A DNA stretch of 5,214 nt from an uncultured Variovorax sp. (GTDB lineage Bacteria > Pseudomonadota > Gammaproteobacteria > Burkholderiales > Burkholderiaceae_C): the NCBI GenBank assembly GCA_903872875.1, contig CAIQMJ010000106.1, positions 1 to 5,214 of the forward strand. The letters are read 5' to 3'. The notes below the pieces were generated by a model, which saw nothing but the letters and a program-made list of their open reading frames with translations, had not been told where the DNA came from and made no database searches. Below are positions 4,760 to 5,214 of this stretch, in pieces (the stretch's first letter is position 1; each line of letters begins with the position of its first letter). The translations under genes and the position numbers were made by a program.

Positions 4760-5214
4760 ATGCTTGCACGCAGTTCCGACCCGATCGTCGCCATCGCCAC
4801 CGCACCCGGCCGCGGCGCGATCGGCATCGTGCGGGTGTCAGGCCGCCACCTTGCGCCGTTGGTCGGCGCGCTCTGCGGGCGGTCGCTCAAACCGCGCGAG
4901 GCCACCTACCTGCCTTTTCGCGACGCAGCGGGCGAGCCGGTCGATCACGGCCTGGCCATCCATTTCCCCGGGCCGCATTCCTTCACGGGCGAAGACGTGC
5001 TCGAACTCCAGGCGCACGGCGGTGCAGTCGTGCTGCAGCTTCTGATGGCGCGCTGCCTCGAAGCTGCGGCGACCGCCGATCCGGTGACCGGTCGGCCTTT
5101 GCTCGACGGGTTGCGCGTCGCCGAGCCCGGCGAGTTCAGCCAGCGAGCGTTCCTCAACGGCAAGATTGACCTGACTCAGGCCGAGGCGATTGCGGACCTG
5201 ATCGATGCCAGCAC
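4760..5214 (+). CDS. mnmE: tRNA uridine-5-carboxymethylaminomethyl(34) GTPase MnmE, N-terminal part, runs off the right edge
   Basis: MnmE (also TrmE) works with MnmG to install the 5-(carboxymethyl)aminomethyl group on uridine 34 of certain tRNAs, using a tetrahydrofolate-derived carbon and GTP hydrolysis. Here 151 codons are visible, covering the N-terminal folate-binding domain and the start of the helical domain; the G domain lies beyond the edge. Recognisable blocks are DPIVAIATAPGRGAIGIVRV (7-26), FTGEDVLELQAHGG (75-88) and PGEFSQRAFLNGKIDLTQAE (123-142). Compared with E. coli as I recall it, about 13 extra residues (around 102-115) precede the PGEF block. The ATG at 4760-4762 gives the expected N-terminus but has no Shine-Dalgarno (upstream AATAACCACC). 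The gene starts only 27 bp after the terminator T-run, so it is either read through from yidC or transcribed from a very close promoter. Confidence 0.95.
   Translation, partial: MLARSSDPIVAIATAPGRGAIGIVRVSGRHLAPLVGALCGRSLKPREATYLPFRDAAGEPVDHGLAIHFPGPHSFTGEDVLELQAHGGAVVLQLLMARCLEAAATADPVTGRPLLDGLRVAEPGEFSQRAFLNGKIDLTQAEAIADLIDAS

Overview
This is an ordinary but complete-looking chromosome-origin neighbourhood from a high-GC proteobacterium. The order is dnaN and dnaA on the minus strand, then a divergent intergenic region with DnaA boxes, then rpmH, rnpA, yidD, yidC and mnmE on the plus strand. This arrangement is conserved around the origin in many Proteobacteria. The protein sequences, as I remember the families, look betaproteobacterial (Burkholderiales, most like Comamonadaceae such as Variovorax or Acidovorax). 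The genus is not fixed by anything I can see.

Minus-strand arm (1-1781): dnaA is full length (459 aa). It is followed after 65 bp by the first 112 codons of dnaN, which runs off the left edge. The dnaA-dnaN gap holds a tight GC-rich hairpin and a good Shine-Dalgarno for dnaN. The two genes make the replication initiator and the sliding clamp.

Origin/control region (1782-2053): 272 bp with no gene. It contains one perfect DnaA box (TTATCCACA), one near-perfect box in the opposite orientation, an IHF-like site touching the perfect box, a TTGACA hexamer pointing towards dnaA, and a well-formed sigma70-type promoter pointing towards rpmH. The likely reading is the replication origin, or part of it, overlapping the divergent dnaA and rpmH promoters.

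Plus-strand arm (2054-5214): rpmH (ribosomal protein L34), rnpA (RNase P protein), yidD (membrane-insertion accessory factor) and yidC (membrane insertase) form a compact operon. rnpA/yidD and yidD/yidC each overlap by ATGA, so translation is probably coupled. A strong intrinsic terminator follows yidC. mnmE (tRNA wobble-uridine modification GTPase) begins 27 bp after the terminator T-run and leaves the window at the right edge after 151 codons.

I found no mobile element, CRISPR array, tRNA/rRNA gene or unknown gene system. The items worth a second look are small-scale regulatory structures: a hairpin spanning the rpmH stop codon, the composite DnaA-box/IHF/-35 site, the lack of Shine-Dalgarno sequences in front of dnaA and mnmE, and the very short space available for an mnmE promoter.
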